64,000 bases of DNA. Source: Iris pallida (taxonomy: Eukaryota; Streptophyta; Magnoliopsida; Asparagales; Iridaceae). The stretch is from positions 33,098,459-33,162,458 of the forward strand of contig JANAVB010015600.1 in the NCBI GenBank assembly GCA_029216955.1, given 5' to 3'. Shown here piece by piece: positions 35,301 through 47,791 of the stretch. The notes under the pieces were generated by a model that was not told the DNA's origin, searched no databases, and worked only from the letters and a program-made list of their open reading frames with translations. The translations under genes and the position numbers were made by a program. Numbering within the stretch: the first letter of the stretch is position 1; each line of letters opens with the position of its first letter.

Positions 35301-38300
35301 GAGTTTGTCACTTCGGTTACGTTACTGTACCGATGTGAACCTGCAACATAGGATTAGAATTATAGGAATCTCATCCATACAGCTTGACCTGTTCTCTTGG
35401 CTTCAAATTCCGAACTCTCGTTCGACTTCCTTGAATTGCATCTTGCTTGATTCCTTCTACCGATGGTTCTTATTATCGTGCTTAGTGTCAATTAGGAAGA
35501 TGACAACACCAGTATATGCTCATAGGTCAAACACATGGCTAGAATGGTTATATTGGCAATTGGAATACTTTTAAGACTCTAATTGAGTTAAAAAGGCTTT
35601 TTGTGTGAATTAATGATTAGTAATTTGTAAAGTAGGATATTGCCACGGAAAGTTTTAACCTTGAGATTTCTAAATAGTAAACACCAGAGGATTTATAGAA
35701 TTTCATACTTGGTTTAAGAAATTGATTGATTTTCAAGATATGATATTTATGATTTATTGGATTATAGTTATACATCCTTGCACCTGTATAAAATTGATTT
35801 GATTTTCGAGTTATGATATTTATGAGTTTTGGGTGATAGATGTACATCTTTGAACAAATATAAAATTTATTTGATTTTCGAGTTTTGATGTTTATGATTA
35901 TTGTATTATAGTTATACACCTTTGAACAGTTATAAATTTGGTTTGAAAATGATCTTAGCTTTTTTTTAAAAAATAGTCGTAGGAATTATTTAAATTTGCG
36001 TTGTACAACTTGCGATTTTCATGTTTAGTAAATTTTAAATTTTAAGTAGAAGTAATGATGGTGAATTTTGGTTTAAAATATTTGAAAGTTATGAAAACAA
36101 TTTTTGAGAAATTTTTAATTTAAATGGTGTCCTATGATTGAGGATTACAAATCTATTTATATTTTTGGTAAAAAAAAAATTGACTGATAAGATTATTTGA
36201 AAATTTTGTTTAATGAGGGATTGCTAATATTAAAATTTTTGGGAGAATTAGAAGGAGGTGATGGAAAGTTATTTTGATTGATTAAAGGAAGTTACCATTT
36301 AAAAGTTATGATTTTGTTGGAGTAACTTAGCATGAATAGAAGTTATAATTTTTGAGATTGCTTTAAATATGCTAAAATTTTATTATGAGTTATTTGAAAA
36401 TTTTAGAGTGTTAAATTTTTGATTGATTGTGAAATTTTTATGGATTCGTAAATTATGAACTCTTGAGTTGAATAGTTGAATTTAAACGTTAATTTTGGAA
36501 AAGGTTAGTAGTAACGTGATAAAATTTTGCTTGAGATTTATGAGTGTGATTTAAATTTTTATGATGAATTTGAACGGCTTGGAGAGAATACAAATTTTGG
36601 TGGTATATTTTTGAAAGTTTATTTTTGAAACTTTTGGAGGATACTTGAGTTAAATTTTAATAGTAGGCCAAGATAACCCTACTGAGTATTCCATACTAAT
36701 TGCCATGTCACCCATGACCATGATAGTAGTATATACACAAGTGTTGTTGGTCATCTACCCAGCTATGTGACTGTATTTCCACCTCGGCTTACTCGACCTT
36801 CCTTTAATTCTAGATCTTTTAATTAGACCTTCTAACACATTTGCAAATTTGAATAATAATTTAATTGTTCCTCAACTGTATTCATTTATGATACTTTCTT
36901 CTCACTAGAACTGTGCCCCTAAATTATTATTTTTATGGATTCTTTAATTAATTTTATTTCATGCTTTAACTTGATCTTCTTTAGTTTTGTGCATTAATTA
37001 TCACCTCGTGAACTACCACTTCCTATTTTAGATCTTTTGGCGTCCCTTACCGTGACTTGGATTTCGAGCACAACATTAGACTTTTCCTTCCAACAAATTT
37101 CATATATAAGACCTAGAAAAGCCCACCTTCCTGTAGACATATCATGTCCCACCAAAATCCATCTCCTTGTACTTTATTTCATGATATGACCTTATGGTCA
37201 AAACGGCCAAACTATAATCTTTACCATGATACCGATATATTTTTTGACCACATATAGGGATTCAATCTCGACTCAATTCTTTCGACCCGATATGTGATTT
37301 TGTTCTACTTAATTCCCTAAATGCTAACCTTGTGCTTTATCTTGATTGCTTGACCCATTGTCCCATGATACTATTAGTTTAACTCTTGTAAGTTGGGTAG
37401 AATATCTCATCACTTAACAAACCTTTTTTCTTGTGAACCACACTGGTAAGTTCACTTAGACTATAAAGGATCCTACCTTATCTAGTCTACCCAGCCATAG
37501 ATGAAGAAACACTAGGACAACTGTATAGGCCCAAACTTCGGGCGAGCCTTGATTTTTTTAAAAAAAAGATCTGGGGCTATTTAAAATTTCCTTCATCAGT
37601 ACCTCCCTTGCTCATATTTTGACTATCCCATGCTGCTAATGTAGCTTCAGTTTTACAAGCTTATTTCGTTATCAAGCTTGATCATGACATATTTTATTGG
37701 GTGCACCCACTAACATATTGTCTAACCAGAACCGGTGCATGATGGTCTGATCAACCTAATGCATTTTGGTTCACTTATCAAATATCATTCTACGTGGATG
37801 AAGACATAGTAAACTTGCCTTAGAGTCTCATCCGCGATAGTCTTGGCAATTCTCTTTTGAGTTATTTTCGCCGTCTATGAACCCCACAAATTCGTACTCA
37901 ATATATAACACAGTCTTTGAAACCTTTGTTGTTCTTGTCTTTTACTTATTTTGGAAAGACAAGACACTGTACTTGCTAGATAGACTGAAGGTATCATCTT
38001 TGGTTGCCCAATCGGTTAATTATATATATGTAGATAGCCACCGACCGACTCATGTGGCTGTACACTCGCCTTTAACTACTCCTCATTCCTCAACCCTAGA
38101 ATTGTTATCGTGCCCTCCCCATTTATTCCTGAGCACACGAGAATGATTCTAAATCGTTCACTTAAATCCAACTCTCAATCAAGACGATTAGTATCCAGTT
38201 TTCTCGAGGAACCACATCTCCCCAAAAGTTTAAATTATTCTCTTTGGTCTACTCAAATCCTTACTATTTTCTAAACTGGATTATCAAATTTTGTTACCTT

Positions 38301-38480
38301 CACTAGCAATCCTTATTTGAATTCCATAACCATGATATATTTTTGTATATATCGACCCCCCAAATTTTATAATGCATGGTTATGTTGAACGTCGTTTTAT
38401 CGGCTCCTCCAAAATTTAATTGTATTTTGGTATTGACGAACTCTTCCTATCCCTCAATCCTATCTGCCCTACTAATCCTA
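35301..38480 (+). other. LARD-A internal domain, non-coding
   Basis: A/T-rich with no retroelement protein motif. About 37000-38130 resembles LARD-B 51450-53060 and LARD-C 1480-3060, though in LARD-A the order of some blocks relative to LARD-B seems rearranged. About 35600-36660 shows only A/T-rich, repetitive sequence with no gene. Confidence 0.65.
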
Positions 38481-38516
38481 AATTTCGAGGACGAAATTCT
38501 TGTAAGTTGGGTAGGA
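38481..38516 (+). promoter_or_regulatory. LARD-A polypurine tract region
   Basis: AATTTCGAGGACGAAATT followed by AAGTTGGGTAGGA abutting the 3' LTR. Same block as in LARD-C and the Tekay-like element. Confidence 0.75.
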
Positions 38517-38932
38517 TGTAAAACCCCTATTTTTTAATTATTTTTTTATTTTTTTGATTGGACTTAAAATGAATTTATACAATTTATGATTTTATTTATA
38601 TTCTTTTTTGATGACCCGGTTTGGCCAATTCAGTCCGAACAGGGCCTGAACAAAATTTAAGCCCATGTGAGCATGTGGGGTGACCAAGATGGCCATGTAG
38701 GAATATTTCATGTGTGTACAAATATTTTTAAATAATTTTGAGACTTGTTGAATAATTTATTGACTTTTGGTACAAAATTTATATTTTATTAATAAAATAA
38801 TATTTTACAAGATGGTATAATTTTTTGGACCCACACATGGGTGAGCGGTAAAGTTCACCCATTAGGACGATTATTATTATTTTATTATAATTTCAGTTAT
38901 TTCATGGAGATTAAAATATGTTCTTTCTATTT

Positions 38933-38935
38933 AGA

Positions 38936-38989
<54 letters not shown>

Positions 38990-38990
38990 G

Positions 38991-39023
<33 letters not shown>

Positions 39024-39046
39024 GAGATTGATTTATTGTAAGATGA

Positions 39047-39118
<72 letters not shown>

Positions 39119-39141
39119 TCATCTTACAATAAATCAATCTC

Positions 39142-39186
<45 letters not shown>

Positions 39187-39228
39187 CATAATAATAATAA
39201 TAATAATAATAATAATATCTAAAAAAAA

Positions 39229-39293
<65 letters not shown>
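38933..39293. repeat. Microsatellite palindrome in LARD-A 3' LTR
   Basis: (ATT)n, then GATTGATTTATTGTAAGATG, then a (TA)n centre, then the reverse complement of both and (AAT)n ending AATATCT. A run of about 26 A and another (TA)n follow. The 5' LTR has only the left half with short repeats (about 32510-32590). The arms differ in repeat number. It could be a true foldback duplication or a sequencing/assembly artefact. Confidence 0.85.
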
Positions 39294-39296
<3 letters not shown>

Positions 39297-40303
39297 GATA
39301 TATTTAAATATATTTGGATATGTGATATTTAAAGTGTTATTTGTATTTAAATAATTTTTGGATATATATGGTTATATATATAAAAGATTTGATTTGAAAT
39401 GAAAAAAAAAAAGAATAAGGAAAAGGAATAAGAAAAGAAAAAGGAAAAGAAAAAAAAAAAGGAAAAAGAAAAAGAAAAGAAATATATAAACAAGTCCACC
39501 CACTCATAAAAGGGGCGGGCCCCACCTTTCCATGGTTGCTGTACAAGCAACAAACCGAGCAAAACTTTCCAACCCGTGGGATTGGATTGGTATTAGTATA
39601 AATAGTAGTATTAGGATTTTTCGTTCCACTTGTAATATATATAACTCCCTCCATAGACCTCAAAACCCTAATCTTCCAAAACGAAAATTTTAGCAGAACA
39701 TACCCTCTTCGCCTACGAGTTCGTTTCACCAGCAACGGAGTTGTGTGCACGACGAACGGAGCATCGAAAGTCAGCCCCGCGTCACCGACGGAGCAGTTTT
39801 CCCACTCAAGGTACCCTACTTCCCGATGACGTAACGTTTTACTCGTAGCACCGATTTTCGATCCGTAAAATGTTTTGGAAAGTAGACTTGATCCTCTTCG
39901 AGATCCCCTAGGTGGCTTTTGACATGGCCATCCAACTTGCTCGAAAAATCGAGACGAAGTTGGAGAAAAACCACTTTTCTGAATATTAAAAACTGTTGTA
40001 AAATACCACTTGTCGGCCAATTTTCGTTCTGCACATTAAGTTTTTGTAGAAATTAATTGAAGGCAGTCAAAGACAATCTAACCGAGATTGTAACGCACCT
40101 TTTGGATTCACTTTTCATCTAGTATGTAGAAAGTTACACGTTGTTAAAGTTTTCCGAAAAACTGTAAATTCTGTTTTCGAAAATTAGAAAAATACTCCGA
40201 TACGGCGTCCATCCCGACAAACCGGGCGACGTGGTCGCACACAATACGCATCGAAAGGCGCGTATGGATGTTGTCGACGTGTGAGAACTGACGGAACACG
40301 ATT

Positions 40304-40600
40304 TTGTTGCATGTGCGCGATAAAATCATTGCGTATCCGCCGAGATACCCCGTATCGACACTTTGCAAATTAAGTCACAACTTTGTGCACACTCATCATA
40401 TCGCGATGAAACTTGCGCCATTGGACTCAAAATATTTTTCTGGTCCTGTGAGCCAAGTTTGGTCCGATTCTGAGACCGTTGATCGGAGCACTATTTTGGC
40501 GGGCCCACAATCCTACTTAACGGGCGATTTTGTGCACAGCCCACCGGAATCCAAAATTGGACATACCGTTGGGTTCGTCTCATCAAAACAAATCTGTTGA
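40304..40600 (+). CDS. Second copy of the LTR-embedded conserved ORF
   Basis: The 3' LTR copy of 33605-33913 keeps the frame open for 98 codons with few substitutions (for example HSPPES, GHTVGFVS) and stops a few codons earlier (SKQIC). Confidence 0.3.
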   Translation: MLHVRDKIIAYPPRYPVSTLCKLSHNFVHTHHIAMKLAPLDSKYFSGPVSQVWSDSETVDRSTILAGPQSYLTGDFVHSPPESKIGHTVGFVSSKQIC

Positions 40601-41926
40601 CATGTAGTTTGACGACTTTAGAGACCGTAGATATTGGCACGCATTTTGGTGCAAAGCAGGTCCAACGGTGGACATCGTTTTGACCCGAAATTACGATTTT
40701 ACCCCTGTTCCAGAATTTAACTTTTGGACAGGCATTTTCTAGGCATATCTTTTATTCCAAACTCATTCGTGATGTTTGTTGCAGCATCCAGAGTCATCTG
40801 CGGTATTTGGCTTTTCTTGCTTTGTTATTTTGCCGGTTCGAGCTACTGGATTATTCCCTTTGCACATAACCTCAGGCAAGATACCTTGCCATTATACTAT
40901 TTATATTTAGTTTTGCATTTTATTACATATCACTGTTCAGTTATTTCCAGTTCTTACTGTTCTTGATTTACTGTCTGCTCAGTGATATATTAGATATACT
41001 GTTATTATCCTTTGCTGCATATGGACTTAGAGTTAAGAGACTACCATCTGTAGTGTATCGCATATACCTTGACATAGTTGTACCACGAGAATGTGTGAGA
41101 TGAGTACATATAGAGGTTCTTGTGTGTGGGCTGATCCCCCATGCGCATGCGATAGGGCTAACTGCTAATAGAGACATGTTAGGAGACTTAGCAGTTAGTA
41201 GAGGTATGTGAGACATGGATGTGTCTCTGTTAGGCATTGGATGGGAAGAACAGTTCCTTGACGTATGGGCCAAGTATGCACTTCCCTATTGCCGGTTATC
41301 TCCGCGGAAGATACGGTCCTGGATCCTGATACTGATTTACTGCTGGCCTCTGACATTCGATGAATGTTATGCTTTGAGGTCCTTGGTATCCTGATGGGCC
41401 ATACCTGAGATTACTGTTACTGAGCCAGAGTGCCCATGCGTTGGAGGTTTGTTCTTAACTGCATAAACACTATAGTACGGTTAGATTATCTTATTGTCGT
41501 CTTGTCACTTATTTCGGTTTGTGACATATTATATATTCAGTTTATTATGGCATGTTCTTTATGTATCTTGTTACATCCCTCTGAGGACCTGGTTATCTCT
41601 CCAGGTGTGTGCTTCTGTGATTTCACAGGTGTTCTAGCTCTAGCCGTGATCATCGCTATTTCTTCGAGGATGATTGCATTTGGATCGTCTTCGCTTCGCT
41701 CGCCAAATTCATATCTTTTCTTATGTATCAAGACAATTCATTATCTTTATATGATGTCTTTTATTCATTTATTTTGCGTGGATGAGATTAGTTATGGTTT
41801 TACTGCATTTTACAGCTTATGTATTTATACGAGGCTTCCATATATTTGAGTATACTTCGTATGAATACAGCTGGCATGTCTACGTTCTTCGTCCTACGTA
41901 TTTTGGGACTGGGGCGTTACAGATGG

Positions 41927-42400
41927 TGACCACCAGGCGTAACCCTGGCAACGAGTGAATTTTATTTTTGCTCTCCCACTCCATTGTAAAACTATTCTTT
42001 TGAGGCGTTTAGCCGACGAGCATGTGTTACTCGATTGCATTTTACTTACTATCTGCCTACGGGCTGTAACATGATTGACAAATTCTAGGATTGATCATGC
42101 ATGACTGAAACTCTTGCTAGTCCTCTCATTTTGTACGACTTGCTTCATGATCATCTGAATATGTAATATTTGGGACGCCTTATCTTGTATGTCTGATGAT
42201 CTAACATCTTGTAACATTTACTTACTTGCTTGAGATTGAGACACTAGGCTTGTTCATGACCATAAGAGACTGATAGCTTGTAGATAAACCCTCATGTATC
42301 TAGACAGCCTGACCATATATCGAGGTAGATTCTACCTCAATATACGTAGCTGGCTGTGTCTATCCCCCGTTCTCTAGTATTATGGTTCTAGGGTGTGACA
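41927..42400 (+). repeat. Tekay 5' LTR, second segment
   Basis: Resumes after LARD-A and its target-site copy (41922-41926). It ends GGGTGTGACA at 42400, just before the PBS. No partner for this part lies in the window because the 3' LTR is cut by the CACTA element. Confidence 0.8.
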
Positions 42401-42409
42401 CGGTTTAAG

Positions 42410-42427
42410 TGGTGGCCCATGCAGGTC
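42410..42427 (+). promoter_or_regulatory. Tekay-like element primer-binding site (tRNA-Ile type)
   Basis: TGGTGGCCCATGCAGGTC starts 9 nt after the LTR end (spacer CGGTTTAAG). It is identical to the LARD sites. Confidence 0.75.
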
Positions 42428-42636
42428 TTGTGAATCAAGATATGTGAGAGTTTACCGAATAGGTGTCTCAATCAGCACTCGCCCTTGATCTCTGCTCGTA
42501 TCCTCTAAATTCCTGAAATCTTGACCTGATCACATGCTTGTATCTTTGATCTGTCCTGGTCCTTCCTTATTGTTTCCAGTGTCATCTTCTTCAGCGACAT
42601 TGGTCCTGGTCTTGCCAATTAGCCAGAAGAAGCTCA

Positions 42637-43850
42637 ATGAGTACTCCCGTAACAAGAGGATCAAGCTCAGCACTCAGGAGCAGCTTCCCGAGTCATGCTT
42701 CCCGGAGCTCCAGAACCCCCAGTGCAGCCAGCCCAGCCTACGAGGCAGGATAATGGAATCTTGGTTGGACTCATCAGGGAGTTTCTTGCATCACAGGATC
42801 GTCGAGGTGATGCATTGCACTAGACAGTACAAGATGCTCTAAGCAAAGGTGGTTATCCAGGTAACAGTACGGCCAACAGATTCAAGCGCTTGAACCCTCC
42901 CTTCTTCGATAGGAGCGAAGATGTTATTACCGCAGATGCTTGGCTGCAGGATACTGAGGTTATTCTAGAAGTAACCAGGATCCCAGAAGACGAGAAGGTG
43001 GCCGTGGTGCGCCTGCAGTTATTGGATCTAGCCCGCAGCTGGTGGGCGATGTAGGTCGTTGGATTAGTGGTACCTATTGCATGGACAGTATTCCGTGAGA
43101 GATTCCAGACCAAGTACTTTGACGCTGTAGCTCGATATGATCTCTAGACGAGGTTCACTAACTTGAAGCAGATGGACAGGACGGTCGATGGAAATACAAC
43201 CGAGTTCTCCAGGCTTAGTCGATTTGCTCCCACCTTGGTGGCCACCGAGTTCGACAGAGCTCATCAGATCCAGCAAAGACTGTACCTGGAGATTTTACTG
43301 GCGGTGGAGCAGTTCGAGCATCATACTTTCGATGCAGTATTGAGAGCAGATAGGAGGCATGAGTATACCTCCCAGAGGATTGTGGAATGAACCGAAAGTC
43401 GAAAGCGGTATCACGGCCAGATGAACCAGTCTTCAGCACCAGCCCCGACAGCTAGGGCTTTGACCATTGGAGCTCCTAGGCGGGCGGCTTTCGTTGCGTC
43501 GATTCAGCATTTAACCCCGGCATATCCCCAGCAGCAGCAGAAGTAGTCTTCCGTAATGGGTTGCACTCATTGTGGGAAGCCAGGGCATGTGGTGTCAGAA
43601 TATCGTAGAGCACAGGGTTTGTGATTGGCTTGTGGGGTGTCGGACCACAGGGTTGGAAACTGCCCGAATAGTGGAAGTTCCTCTTCATCAACCTTTTCTA
43701 GTCCCTCGGTTAGGGGGCCAGCCCCAGTACCAGTTCAGCAGCAGCAATAGTACCAGTTCCGAGGCCCTTGCCGCCTCAGGCCTTAGCCTTTCAGTAGCAG
43801 AACCCCCAGCAGTATGCGCAAGTCCAAGCTCAGACCCAGAACCGCCAGAG
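42637..43850 (+). pseudogene. Tekay-like gag, decayed
   Basis: The conserved retrotransposon gag core is readable at about 42875-43380 (NPPFFDRSEDV, AWLQDTEVILEV, LLDLARSWW, then LKQMDRTVDGNTTEFSRLSR). A zinc-knuckle remnant CTHCGKPGHVVSEY lies near 43560-43602; its last Cys is Tyr (TGT to TAT), so the CCHC is broken. Several stops interrupt it. Gln/Pro-rich sequence follows to about 43850. Gag would have formed the virus-like particle. Confidence 0.75.
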
Positions 43851-43893
43851 AGGTTTCCAGCAGAGGGGACCAGCACCTAGAGGGCAAGGTCAA

Positions 43894-44298
43894 GTGATGG
43901 CTTTGACCGTGGAGGAGGAGTTAGCATCAGGTGAGGTAGTGGCAGGTACTATTCTCGTCAACTCCTTTCCAACATCAGCATTGTTTGATTCTGGTGCATC
44001 GCATTCATTTATGTCTGCACGATTCGTGACACGGATAGGGCTGGAGCCCGAGTCATTATCAGTTAGGCTCAATATACTTACTGGTAATGGACTTGTAGGA
44101 GTAGATAAAGTATTTTTCTCGTGTCGGATCGTAGTTAGCGGTAGAGAGTTTCTCGTTAGGTTGATAGAATTCTCGACGGCCGATTATGATGTGGTCTTAG
44201 GGATGGATTGGTTGAGGGACCAGTATGCTAGAATAGATTGCCATGTCGGCAAGATTATTTTTAGTATTCCTGGTGAGCCAGAGTTTTCATTTTTCTGA
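43894..44298 (+). pseudogene. Tekay-like aspartic protease
   Basis: LFDSGASHSFMS has the catalytic D-S-G, and YDVVLGMDWLRDQYARIDC is the typical Ty3 C-terminal motif. The frame is open for 134 codons, one of the better kept parts. It ends at a stop before RT, where the usual polyprotein would read through. Confidence 0.82.
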
Positions 44299-44389
44299 GG
44301 CGGTATAGAGCCTTTTCCTCCAGTATTTCGGATGGCAGTGCCAATAGCAGCAGCAGTTCAGTTTCCTAGAGTTGTAGAAGAGTTTCCCG

Positions 44390-45043
44390 ATGTTTTCCCC
44401 GAGGAGCTTCCAGGTATGCCATCAGAGAGAGAGAGAGATCGAGTTCACCATTGACTTGATCCTCGGAACAGCACCAGTGTCAGAGAGAGTTTACCGGATG
44501 GCACCGTCAGAATTGGAGATTGTGTATAAGATGATTGAAGAACTCAGGAGCAAGGGATTCATCCGTGCTATTGGATCACCTTAGGGAGCCCCGATGCTTC
44601 TTATGAAAAAAAAGGATGGTACGTCCAGATTATGTGTTGACTATCGTACCTTGAACTCAGTGACAATCAAGAACATATATCCTCTCCCAAGGATAGATGA
44701 CTTGTTTGATCAACTCAAAGGGGCGTCCGTATTTTTGAAGATTGACTTGCGGTCAGGATACCACCAGATCAGAGTCAGAGAGCAGGACATCCCGAAGATG
44801 ACATTTAGATCAAGGTATGGGCATTAGGAGTTTCTTGTTATGTCCTTTGGAGCAACCAATGTACCGACAGTATTCATGGACCTCATGAATCGCATCTTCA
44901 TGCCTTATTTGGATCAGTTCGTGATTGTGTTCATAGACGACATACTGGTCTACAGCAAGAGTGAAGCGGAGCATGAGCAGCATCTTCGTGTAGTTCTTCA
45001 GATTCTCAAAGAGCACCAGTTGTATGCGAAGTTCAGTAAATAG
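44390..45043 (+). pseudogene. Tekay-like reverse transcriptase
   Basis: Ty3 RT motifs in order: [55 protein letters not shown], then [11 protein letters not shown] with the catalytic FIDD at 44930-44941. In-frame stops lie at about 44582 (after IGSP), 44825 and 45041. [10 protein letters not shown] replaces the usual MPFGLTNAPA. It is inactive. Confidence 0.85.
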
Positions 45044-45048
45044 GAGTT

Positions 45049-45708
45049 ATGGCTCGATTGCATTTCATACTTGGGTCATATCATCACCAAAGGTGGAGTG
45101 GAAGTGTGGATCCCCAGAAGATCGTGGCCACTGAGACATGGCCGGTACCCAACACAGTTGCAGAAGTTCGCAGTTTTTTTGGCTTAGCCGGCTACTACCG
45201 CCAATTTATTTTAGACTTTGTACGGATTTCAGCACCCATAACCCAGTTGACCCGCAAGGATGTGCGGTTTGCTTGGACAGCAGAATGTCAGGATTCTTTT
45301 GAGAAGTTGAAGCGAGGATTGATGACGGCATCCATTCTCACGCTTCCAGATGGAACCGGGGGATTCTCAGTGTATTGTGATGCTTCAGGCAGAGGTCTAG
45401 GATGTGTTTTGATGCAGCATGGGAAGGTTATAGCTTATGTATAACGTCAACTTCGTGATCAAGAGAGGAATTATCCGACCTACGACTTGGAGCTGGCAGC
45501 AATAGTATATGTACTTAAGTTGTGGAGGTATTATTTGTTTGGAGATAGGATGGAGATTTTCACCGACCACAAGAGCCTAAAGTATGTGTTTACCCAGAAG
45601 GATCTTAACATGCATCAGAGGAGATGGCTAGAGCTACTTGTGGATTATGACCTCAACCTGCAGTATCATCCTGGGAAGGCCAACATTGTTGCATATGCAT
45701 TGAGCTGA
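45049..45708 (+). pseudogene. Tekay-like RT connection and RNase H
   Basis: The connection [15 protein letters not shown] and [11 protein letters not shown] is followed by RNase H motifs [29 protein letters not shown] and TDHKSLKY, and the end [15 protein letters not shown] stop near 45443 splits the RNase H. Confidence 0.8.
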
Positions 45709-45765
45709 AGAGCCGGAGCTTATTTTCTAACAACGCAACCAGAATTGTTAGCAGATCTTTAAAAT

Positions 45766-46990
45766 ATGGGTATAGAAGTTGTCCTTCCTACCAATGTAGC
45801 CTTGATGGCCAGTATGCAAGTTCAGTCCAGTATAGTTAAGAGGATCAAGTTAGCTCAGTCAGCAGATTCTAAGCTTCAGCGGCTTAGGGCAGAATGTATA
45901 GCAGGACGAAGACCAGAGTTATGTATCCATGAGGACAGTACACTTCGGCATGGGAGGTGGCTTTGTGCACCTAGTAGTGATATCAGACAAAAAATCATCG
46001 CAAAAGCTCACAGTTCTCAGTATTCGATTCATCCGGGCGGTACGAAGATGTATCGTGATATCCGGCAGCATTTTTGGTGGAATGGCATGAAGAGGGAGAT
46101 AGTCCGATTTGTCTCTCGATATTTCGTTTGCCAACAAGTTAAAGCTGAACATCAGAGATCGTCTGGACTTCAACCTTTACCGATTCCAGAATGAAAATGG
46201 AAGCACATTACCATAAATTTTATAACGGGATTACCTAGATCCACGGCAGGAAGAGATGCTATCTGGGTTATTGTCGACAGACTCACCAAGGTAGCTCATT
46301 TTCTTCCTTTCAGGGTTGGTCAGTCGACAGATCAGCTTGCAGAGATGTACCTCTGGCAGATAGTCAGGTTATAAGGAGTACCAGTCAGTATTGTGTCCGA
46401 CAGAGATTCCAGATTCACATCGCACTTTTGGCAGAGTCTTTAGAAAAGTTTGGGGACTCGTCTCCAGTTCAGTTCAGCTTATCATCCACAAACATATGGT
46501 TAGTCGAAGCGCACGATCCAGACACTTGAAGATATGTTGCGGTCATGTACACTCGACTTTGGTGGTTCGTGGGAAGATCACTTGTTTCTAGTAGAGTTCT
46601 TGTACAACAACAGTTTCCAGGCCAGTATCCAGATGGCACCCTTTGAGGCCTTGTACGACAGGAAGTGCAGGTCTCCTTTAGCCTGGGATGATATCGGTGA
46701 GAGGCAAATGCTTGGTCCCAAGATGGTGACGCAGACTATTGAGGTGGTCAGACAAGTCAGAGATCATCTTCGAGTTGCATAAGATCGCCAACGTCATTGG
46801 GCCGATTCTCATCGACGTCCTCTTGAATTTTCTGTCGGCGACCATGTATTCCTTAGGATCTCACCTACCCGTGGCGTCATTCATTTCGGCGTACGGGGAA
46901 AGCTTAGTCCTAGGTACATAGGGCCATTCGATATTCTGGGACGAGTAGGTGATGTGTCCTATCGTCTCGCTCTTCCGCCGTCGTTACGTG
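45766..46990 (+). pseudogene. Tekay-like integrase
   Basis: The zinc-binding part IHPGGTKMYRDIRQHFWW lacks one Cys (YFVC instead of C-x2-C, TGT to TAT). The core has FITGLPRS, VIVDRLTKVAHFLPF, VSIVSDRDSRFTSHFW and the PFEALYDRKCRSPL motif. Stops lie near 46192, 46373, 46441, 46500 and 46780. Downstream the GPFDILGRVGDVSYRLALPP segment is the typical C-terminal integrase region. Confidence 0.8.
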
Positions 46991-47019
46991 AGGTGCATGA
47001 TGTCTTCCATATATCCCAA

Positions 47020-47256
47020 TTGTGACGGTATATCCCAGATCTGAGTCATGTCCTTGATCATTCGAAATTGGTTGTTGGTACCAATATTTTGTATGAGGAG
47101 AGACCCGTATACATATTGGACCGAAGAGAGAAGATACTCAAGAACATGACTATCAAGTTAATCCCTGTTTCTTGGGGTCATCACTCTTTGGATGAGTCAA
47201 CGTGGGAGCGTGAGGATGACATCCGATCGCGATATCCCTACCTGTTTGACTCGTGA
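47020..47256 (+). pseudogene. Tekay-like chromodomain
   Basis: YEERPVYILDRREKILKN, IPVSWGHHSLDESTWERED and YPYLFDS give the chromodomain layout of Del/Tekay chromoviruses. In functional elements it would direct integration to heterochromatin marks. A stop before it (near 47023) separates it from the integrase. Confidence 0.75.
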
Positions 47257-47385
47257 GGTATAATGTCTACCTTATGCCTCATGCCTTCGATTCCTTACTT
47301 GCATGATTGATTGTTTGATTGATTGCTTAGTTATATCTTGCCTGTGATTAGTGTAGCTTGTTCGACATCTCTAGCCTCTTGATTA

Positions 47386-47422
47386 AATTTCGAGGACGGA
47401 ATTCTTTTAAGGTGGGTAGAGT
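47386..47422 (+). promoter_or_regulatory. Tekay-like polypurine tract region
   Basis: AATTTCGAGGACGGAATT followed by AAGGTGGGTAGAG and the 3' LTR at 47423. It differs by single bases from the LARD versions. Confidence 0.8.
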
Positions 47423-47791
47423 TGTCACCCTTGGTATTTGTTATACGTATTTCGGTATACGTGTACGTATCTCAGACCCGTATTTCGACTTGTCCAGCTG
47501 GCTAGTCTTGGGTTTTTGCATTGGCATGGGTTAGTTGGCATTTCATGGCTCGTATGGTCTATTCTGGCTTAGGCATGCATCGGGTTTGGTTGGGTTCGGC
47601 TGGTTTGGCTTGGTTTGGGTTAGTATGTAAACCCCTACCTACCACCATCCATCACTTATTAACCTAACAACCCTTCTCTCTCCTCATTCATTTCTTATTA
47701 CTACTCTTCTTCTTCTTCTTCATTTCTCCACCGACCACCCCAGTAGGCAAGTGCAACTTGCTTTCACTTGAGAACCCATTTTGATGGTTCT
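47423..47791 (+). repeat. Tekay 3' LTR, first segment
   Basis: Matches 29973-30336 closely. It ends GTTCT (47787-47791), the left target-site duplication of LARD-B. Confidence 0.88.

Larger units (their letters stand above)
32096..41921 (+). mobile_element. LARD-A: non-coding LTR retrotransposon in the Tekay 5' LTR
   Basis: Perfect 5-bp target-site duplications GATGG (32091-32095 and 41922-41926) flank the element. LTRs are 32096-35274 and 38517-41921; both start TGTAAAACCCC and end CGTTACA. The interior (3242 bp) has PBS, conserved non-coding domain and polypurine tract but no gag-pol. The LTRs are nearly identical apart from an expanded microsatellite palindrome in the 3' LTR, so the insertion looks recent. 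Confidence 0.92.
38517..41921 (+). repeat. LARD-A 3' LTR
   Basis: 3405 bp, 226 bp longer than its partner. The net excess comes from the palindromic (ATT)n/(TA)n/(AAT)n expansion at 38933-39293, offset in part by a deletion of about 60 bp near 41728. It ends GGCGTTACA and is followed by GATGG. Confidence 0.92.

Noticed and set aside
38841..39041. ORF with a poly-Ile tail
   Set aside because: It is a translation of the (ATT)n microsatellite.
43688..44072. Minus-strand ORFs overlapping gag and protease of the Tekay-like element
   Set aside because: Shadows of the plus-strand coding frames.
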